Shown in pieces: positions 8,276-13,434 of a DNA stretch of 13,434 nucleotides (position 1 is the stretch's first letter; every line of letters begins with the position of its first letter). Source of the DNA: an uncultured Flavobacteriales bacterium (GTDB taxonomy: Bacteria; Bacteroidota; Bacteroidia; Flavobacteriales; Flavobacteriaceae). The DNA lies in assembly GCA_913009535.1 (NCBI GenBank), contig CAJVXR010000036.1:1-13434 (forward strand), written 5' to 3'. The notes under the pieces were generated by a model. It saw only the letters and a list, made by a program, of their open reading frames with translations. It searched no databases and had not been told where the DNA came from. The position numbers and the translations under genes were made by a program.

Positions 8276-8554
8276 TTAATCTACTAACGCAATAATTTTG
8301 TTTTCTTTAAGCTCTACAGTCCCAGAATCAATTGAGAGATAGGTTCCTTTTTCAGGGCCGTTTTGAAATTTATCTTTTAGGGTTTCATCAATTGTTATAT
8401 CACCATAGATTTTTATAATTCCCTTTTTTAAAGTAGAAACAATAGAGACATGGTTATTTAACATTTCAAATTCACCATTAACACCAGGTACAGTTACCGA
8501 TGTAACTTCCCCACTAAATAAAGTAAATTCTGGCGATATAATTTCTAAATACAT
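8276..8554 (-). CDS. atpC: F1F0 ATP synthase subunit epsilon (short form)
   Basis: A 92-residue epsilon subunit, part of the F1 central stalk with gamma. Seen: the N-terminal beta-sandwich with MYLEIISPEFTLFSGEV, SVTVPGVNGEFEMLNNHVS and a last strand SIDSGTVELKENKIIALVD, after which the protein ends. The C-terminal helical hairpin of the E. coli-type protein (about 139 residues), which mediates epsilon inhibition of ATP hydrolysis, is missing. The sequence shows no disruption, and short epsilon subunits are usual in Bacteroidota, so this looks like the native form and not a truncation. It follows atpD by 18 nt on the same strand and is surely co-transcribed. It converges on umuD. Confidence 0.95.
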   Translation of the reverse strand: MYLEIISPEFTLFSGEVTSVTVPGVNGEFEMLNNHVSIVSTLKKGIIKIYGDITIDETLKDKFQNGPEKGTYLSIDSGTVELKENKIIALVD

Positions 8555-8572
8555 GTAAACTAGATTTATTAT

Positions 8573-10096
<1,524 letters not shown>

Positions 10097-10118
10097 TTAA
10101 TAAATAACTTTCAAGTCG

Positions 10119-10126
10119 CAAAGATA
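10119..10126 (-). promoter_or_regulatory. Candidate -7 promoter element for atpDC
   Basis: The minus strand reads TATCTTTG followed by C, an exact fit to the Bacteroidota -7 consensus TAnnTTTG, 37 nt before the atpD ATG. This would give a leader of about 30 nt. It stands in the 114 bp between atpD and the terminator of the upstream gene, where a promoter is required. No clear -33 TTG is visible at the usual distance; the upstream DNA is an A/T run. Confidence 0.65.
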
Positions 10127-10195
10127 GATTTTTTATCTAAAAAATTTTAATAATTTTTTCAAAAAATGTCTAAAATTTATCAATTATTTTTAAAT

Positions 10196-10227
10196 AAAAA
10201 AACCTGTAGAAGAACTACAGGTTTTTT
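10196..10227 (-). terminator. Intrinsic terminator after lipoprotein copy 1
   Basis: A perfect 7-bp stem CCTGTAG (10203-10209) / CTACAGG (10215-10221) with loop AAGAA, flanked by an A-run and a T-run of at least six bases that extend the stem and supply the U-tract on either strand. It lies 18 nt past the stop of the lipoprotein gene on the minus strand and separates it from atpD. Stem and loop are identical to those of the hairpin at 11744-11776. Confidence 0.9.
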
Positions 10228-10245
10228 ATATTTTTTATTTTAGAC

Positions 10246-11712
10246 TTATCTCAAATTAGGAGAATAATTTGTTGGATAATCTGCAGCTTTTGCAGCTGCG
10301 TCTGATAAATTAGATCCGTAATGTGCATCAATTGCTTCCATCATTCCATTAGCAATTAGCGCACTACCTCTAGCTGTTGTATGTACTCCATCTAAAGAAA
10401 AGAAGCCTCCAAACACTAAATCAGTTGTCATTACGTAATCATCAAATGCTACTCCTTGTGTAACTGCTTGATTTAATATTCCATAAGCATCGTACAGGGC
10501 CCATCCTTGTTGTGCAGTTATTGTTTCAATAGTAGCATTGAATTGAACTATTCTAGCTTGTGCTTCTGCTATTTCATCAGATGACAAAACAATTCCGTCA
10601 GCCAATGGAACACTTACTCCATTTATTTGAGTTGGATTTCCATCAACTGTCGTTCCAATTAATCCAATTGCTGGCAATATAATTTTATCATTCATTGTTG
10701 CTTGTCTCCAAGATGGTAGCCCCAAACTAGATAAATTGGTAAGATATTCATCTTCCATAGTTACAGCATTCAAACCTTCAACAAATATGATAGTTCTATT
10801 AGTAACTTCTTCAGCTGAAATTAAACCAAATGCTTGCGCTGCAGCTAAACCTCCGTTATATGCAGCAAATCCACCATTTAAAAGATCAGCTGTTGCAGCA
10901 TCTAAAGGAACTGCATTATAAGGTATTGTATTTAAATAAGCAATTGCAGTTACATCTGGTATATTGGATACAACTCCACCAGGAACCTGAGCTAAAGCTG
11001 CCATTGTTGAACCAAATGCAAACTCAAAATCAGCAGAGCTTGTTAAAGTTCCAGTTCCGCCACTAGTTGCGTATCCTAATGCGTCATTTCCTCCTGACCA
11101 AACACTTACAAATGTTGGTGATTGAGCCAATACATCTTGAATTATACTAGATCCTGGACTGGACATTACTCTAACTGCGTATGGATTTGCAGTTCCAGTA
11201 GCAACACCAGCTAAATTTCCGTAACCTGGGGCAATCATATGAATTGCTTGAGCGCCAGGAACAGCCATATTGCTGTAAGGTCCAGCAACAGAATTCATTA
11301 ATTCCGTTGTTGGTGTAGCACCTAAATCACCAAGTGATTGTGGTCCAGCTCCGTTAAAAAATAATCTAGGTCCGACTATTTGATTTCCTCCAAGTAATAA
11401 ACCGCCAATATTATCATTCATGTAAGGCTGAGTGTAGTTGGAAGCCACAGTATTATCCTGAGAAAGACTCATAACTCCGGCCATTATATTTGGATAGGAA
11501 CTTCTTTGTCCTTCAAAAAACAAAGCTCCATCTGTATATCCAGCAGTTATCGATGCTCCAATTGAAACAAACTTGTCAAAATCAGCGTTTCCAGATCTGA
11601 TTTCTACCATTTCTTGAACCATCATTCCAGCATCCTCCTCATCTTCCTCACAGGAATTAAATACTATCAATGTCATTGATAGAAATAAATATTTAAGATT
11701 TTTTAATTTCAT
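10246..11712 (-). CDS. SGNH/GDSL-hydrolase-like lipoprotein, copy 1
   Basis: A 488-residue predicted lipoprotein esterase or lipase. Seen: a lipoprotein signal with Lys-rich start, hydrophobic stretch and FNSC (Cys21), followed at once by the acidic run EEDEED, which resembles the export signal that sends Bacteroidota lipoproteins to the cell surface. SGNH blocks are all recognisable: block I GASITAG with candidate nucleophile Ser54, block II NMAVPGAQ with Gly153, block III GGND (207-210) with Asn209, and block V SLDGVHTTARGSA with Asp441 and His444. About 230 residues separate blocks III and V, longer than in simple SGNH enzymes, and include YNGGLAAAQAFGL. The substrate is unknown. It is paralogous to the gene at 11798-13261 directly upstream, from which it is separated by a terminator. 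It is Ala/Gly-rich and higher in GC than recO or umuC. Confidence 0.86.
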   Translation of the reverse strand: MKLKNLKYLFLSMTLIVFNSCEEDEEDAGMMVQEMVEIRSGNADFDKFVSIGASITAGYTDGALFFEGQRSSYPNIMAGVMSLSQDNTVASNYTQPYMNDNIGGLLLGGNQIVGPRLFFNGAGPQSLGDLGATPTTELMNSVAGPYSNMAVPGAQAIHMIAPGYGNLAGVATGTANPYAVRVMSSPGSSIIQDVLAQSPTFVSVWSGGNDALGYATSGGTGTLTSSADFEFAFGSTMAALAQVPGGVVSNIPDVTAIAYLNTIPYNAVPLDAATADLLNGGFAAYNGGLAAAQAFGLISAEEVTNRTIIFVEGLNAVTMEDEYLTNLSSLGLPSWRQATMNDKIILPAIGLIGTTVDGNPTQINGVSVPLADGIVLSSDEIAEAQARIVQFNATIETITAQQGWALYDAYGILNQAVTQGVAFDDYVMTTDLVFGGFFSLDGVHTTARGSALIANGMMEAIDAHYGSNLSDAAAKAADYPTNYSPNLR

Positions 11713-11743
11713 AATTAATTGAATTTGGGATAGTATTTTTTAA

Positions 11744-11776
11744 AAAAAAACCTGTAGAAGAACTACAGGTTTTTTT
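11744..11776 (-). terminator. Intrinsic terminator between the two lipoprotein genes
   Basis: Stem CCTGTAG (11751-11757) / CTACAGG (11763-11769), loop AAGAA, preceded by nine A and followed by seven T. It starts 21 nt past the copy 2 stop and ends, on the minus strand, 31 nt before the copy 1 ATG. No TAnnTTTG element is seen in those 31 nt, so copy 1 may depend on read-through or on a promoter overlapping the hairpin. Stem and loop match the hairpin at 10196-10227 exactly. Confidence 0.9.
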
Positions 11777-11797
11777 AATATTTAATTTGAAATATTT

Positions 11798-13261
11798 TTA
11801 CATTGAAGCAGGATAGTTTGTTGGAAAATCTCCAATATCTAAACCAGAATCTGCAAGATTAGACCCCCATGTAGCATCAATTGCTTCCATCATTCTTTTA
11901 GAAATTGCAGCACTTCCTCTAGATGTAGGATGCATTCCATCAAGCCCAAAGAAACCTCCAAAAACTAAATCTCCAGTCATGGTATAATCATCCATTTGTA
12001 GTCCTGTTGTTACAACTTCATTATATAGTGCGTGTAAATCAAACAGTGCCCATCCGCTTGGAACACTTGCTGCAATAGCAGCATTTGCAGTTGCAAGTTT
12101 TGTTTGAATATCATCAATTTCAGTAGCTGTTAATATCGCATTATCAGGCATAGGTATAGTAACTCCTACAATACCTAATGGATTAGTTGGATCAGGGATT
12201 GCTCCAATAGATGCTGCAGATAAAAAAGAAACTTTATCATTTGCATTTGTTAATCTAAAACTTGGTAATCCAAGAGCTGATAAGTCTGTTAAATCGAAAT
12301 CTACAATTAGAAGTCCATTTTGTCCTTCTACTGCATTAAGTGTTCTTAATGCAACTTCTTCTGCAGAAACTAAACCAAATGCTTGTGCAGCTGCTAAACC
12401 ACCATTATAAGGAGCTGCTAACTGTGCATTTAATAATCCAGCTGTAGCTGCGTCTAGTGGAACCGGGTTCCATGGTACGGTATTAAATGTTGCAGTGTTA
12501 GTAGGGTCTGGTAAATTAGTTATAACTCCGTTTGGAACTGATGCACTTAATGCTTGTAATGTTCCAACAACTCCTGCTAGCATACCTGTAGGCCCTTCTA
12601 GTTCAAGTGGTGAACCAAATCTACCTCTCAATGCATAATTAATAAAGTCATTTCCAGGCTCAAAAGTGACAAAAGTTGGTTGTTGCATAAGAGCATCTCC
12701 AACCATCGAAGCATTATTATTTGAGGCTGTTCTAACAAACCAAGGGTTTGCAAGTCCTGCAGCTAATCCTTCTAAACTTCCTACTCCAGGCGCAACGTAA
12801 CTAATTGCTGAAGCAAATGGAAAAGCTAAGTTTGAATATGGTCCAGGCACTACATTAGTAGCTTCCGTACTTGGACTTCCTGATACTTGTGCAGGGCCAG
12901 CTCCATCAAAGTAAAATCTTGCTCCCCAAAATTCTTGACCACCAACATTAATTCCTCCAATATTATCATCAACATAAGGTTGAGTAAAAGGAGCATAATC
13001 TGTATTTTCAATAGATTGAGCCATAACTCCAGCCATTATATTTGGATATGAGTTTGTTTGCCCGGCTATAAATAATGAACCATCTGTTACACCAGCTGTT
13101 ATTGAGCCACCCATAGCTACATAGCTACTAAAGTTGGCATCACCAGACGTGACTTCAATATATTGTTCTGCGTAAGGAATACTATCTTCATCTTCATCAC
13201 AAGCTGTAAACACAAGTAATGCCATCGAAAGCAATAGATATTTGTTATTTAAAATTTTCAT
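11798..13261 (-). CDS. SGNH/GDSL-hydrolase-like lipoprotein, copy 2 (altered active site)
   Basis: A 487-residue predicted lipoprotein, paralogous to copy 1 over its full length with shared blocks such as SYPNIMAGVM, PLDAATA, YNGGLAAAQAFGL, LVFGGFF and MMEAIDA. Seen: a lipoprotein signal ending FTAC (Cys21) followed by the acidic run DEDED, again like a surface-export signal. Block I is GGSITAG (candidate Ser53) and block V is GLDGMHPTSRGSA (Asp441, His444). Block II reads LAFPFAS, with Phe149 where copy 1 has Gly153, and block III is EPGND (Asn204) instead of SGGND. The block II Gly normally helps form the oxyanion hole, so catalysis may be weak, changed or lost. The frame is intact, so it is not a pseudogene. 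It starts 28 nt after the hairpin that ends the upstream gene, and no promoter is seen there. Confidence 0.84.
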   Translation of the reverse strand: MKILNNKYLLLSMALLVFTACDEDEDSIPYAEQYIEVTSGDANFSSYVAMGGSITAGVTDGSLFIAGQTNSYPNIMAGVMAQSIENTDYAPFTQPYVDDNIGGINVGGQEFWGARFYFDGAGPAQVSGSPSTEATNVVPGPYSNLAFPFASAISYVAPGVGSLEGLAAGLANPWFVRTASNNNASMVGDALMQQPTFVTFEPGNDFINYALRGRFGSPLELEGPTGMLAGVVGTLQALSASVPNGVITNLPDPTNTATFNTVPWNPVPLDAATAGLLNAQLAAPYNGGLAAAQAFGLVSAEEVALRTLNAVEGQNGLLIVDFDLTDLSALGLPSFRLTNANDKVSFLSAASIGAIPDPTNPLGIVGVTIPMPDNAILTATEIDDIQTKLATANAAIAASVPSGWALFDLHALYNEVVTTGLQMDDYTMTGDLVFGGFFGLDGMHPTSRGSAAISKRMMEAIDATWGSNLADSGLDIGDFPTNYPASM

Positions 13262-13288
13262 AATTTAATTATTTAGGTTAATAATAGT

Positions 13289-13324
13289 AAAAAAAGCTTC
13301 TAAGGTTAATTTAGAAGCTTTTTT
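13289..13324 (-). terminator. Intrinsic terminator after the partial upstream gene
   Basis: A 10-bp stem AAGCTTCTAA (13294-13303) / TTAGAAGCTT (13311-13320) with a 7-nt loop, extended by flanking A and T runs that give a U-tract on the minus strand. It begins 9 nt past the stop of the partial gene and ends 28 nt before the copy 2 ATG. Its sequence is unrelated to that of the two lipoprotein terminators. Confidence 0.88.
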
Positions 13325-13333
13325 AAATATTTA

Positions 13334-13434
13334 TTATAAGTTGTTAATCGTTAATGATACGTAGTACTGAGAACCAATTAAACCAGAACCGAATGCTGTG
13401 AAGTATTCGTTACCACCAAGATTGGCAGCACCAG
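13334..13434 (-). CDS. C-terminal end of an unidentified protein, possibly an outer-membrane beta-barrel
   Basis: Reading the minus strand from the window edge, 32 residues are open to a TAA at 13334-13336, ending SQYYVSLTINNL and preceded by a Gly/Asn/Phe-rich stretch (AANLGGNEYFTAFGSGLIG). The alternating pattern of the last residues fits a closing beta strand, and the terminator directly after it supports a real gene end. An OmpP1/FadL-type transporter would be a sensible neighbour for SGNH lipoproteins, but the fragment is too short to assign. The rest of the gene lies outside the window. Confidence 0.6.
   Translation of the reverse strand, partial: GAANLGGNEYFTAFGSGLIGSQYYVSLTINNL

Noticed and set aside
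10736..11066. Plus-strand open frames opposite lipoprotein copy 1
   Set aside because: Low-complexity Leu/Gln- and Ala-rich translations that mirror the Ala/Gly-rich gene on the minus strand; no start context or family resemblance.

Overview
The window reads as chromosomal DNA of a low-GC Bacteroidota, most likely a member of the Flavobacteriales. Grounds for this are a PorZ-like protein with a type IX secretion C-terminal domain, two TonB-dependent receptors, lipoproteins with an acidic run after the lipidated cysteine, a short F1 epsilon subunit, a beta subunit with the Bacteroidota-type insertion, little sign of Shine-Dalgarno sequences, and TAnnTTTG-type -7 promoter elements. The placement is inferred from these features and not from any database comparison.

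Layout. (1) 1-4623, plus strand: a tight run porZ (3' part only), recO, a large TonB-dependent receptor and recX. The first two junctions are one-base TAATG stop/start overlaps and the third is a 9-nt gap, so this looks like one operon mixing secretion, outer-membrane uptake and recombination genes. (2) 4613-6463, minus strand: a BtuB-sized TonB-dependent receptor, converging on recX with an 11-bp overlap. (3) 6577-8267, plus strand: umuC followed by umuD, encoding a complete error-prone polymerase V pair in the reverse of the E. coli order, with a perfect 6-bp-arm inverted repeat just upstream. (4) 8276-10081, minus strand: atpD-atpC, encoding the F1 beta and epsilon subunits, with a -7 promoter element before atpD. 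No other ATP synthase genes are in the window. (5) 10196-13434, minus strand: the 3' end of an unidentified, probably outer-membrane gene, then two tandem paralogous SGNH-hydrolase-like lipoproteins. Each of the three genes is followed by an intrinsic terminator hairpin. The two terminators behind the lipoprotein genes have identical stems and loops.

How the genes may work together. RecO, RecX and UmuCD form a DNA-repair theme, although they sit in two separate transcription units. The PorZ, receptor and lipoprotein genes form an envelope theme. The most unusual part is the lipoprotein array: copy 1 keeps all recognisable SGNH blocks, copy 2 has lost the block II glycine, and the hairpins between the genes leave almost no room for separate promoters. 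I see no mobile element, CRISPR array, tRNA or rRNA. No gene-free stretch exceeds 165 bp. Most of the window is ordinary core genome, and I do not see a clearly new system beyond the lipoprotein array.
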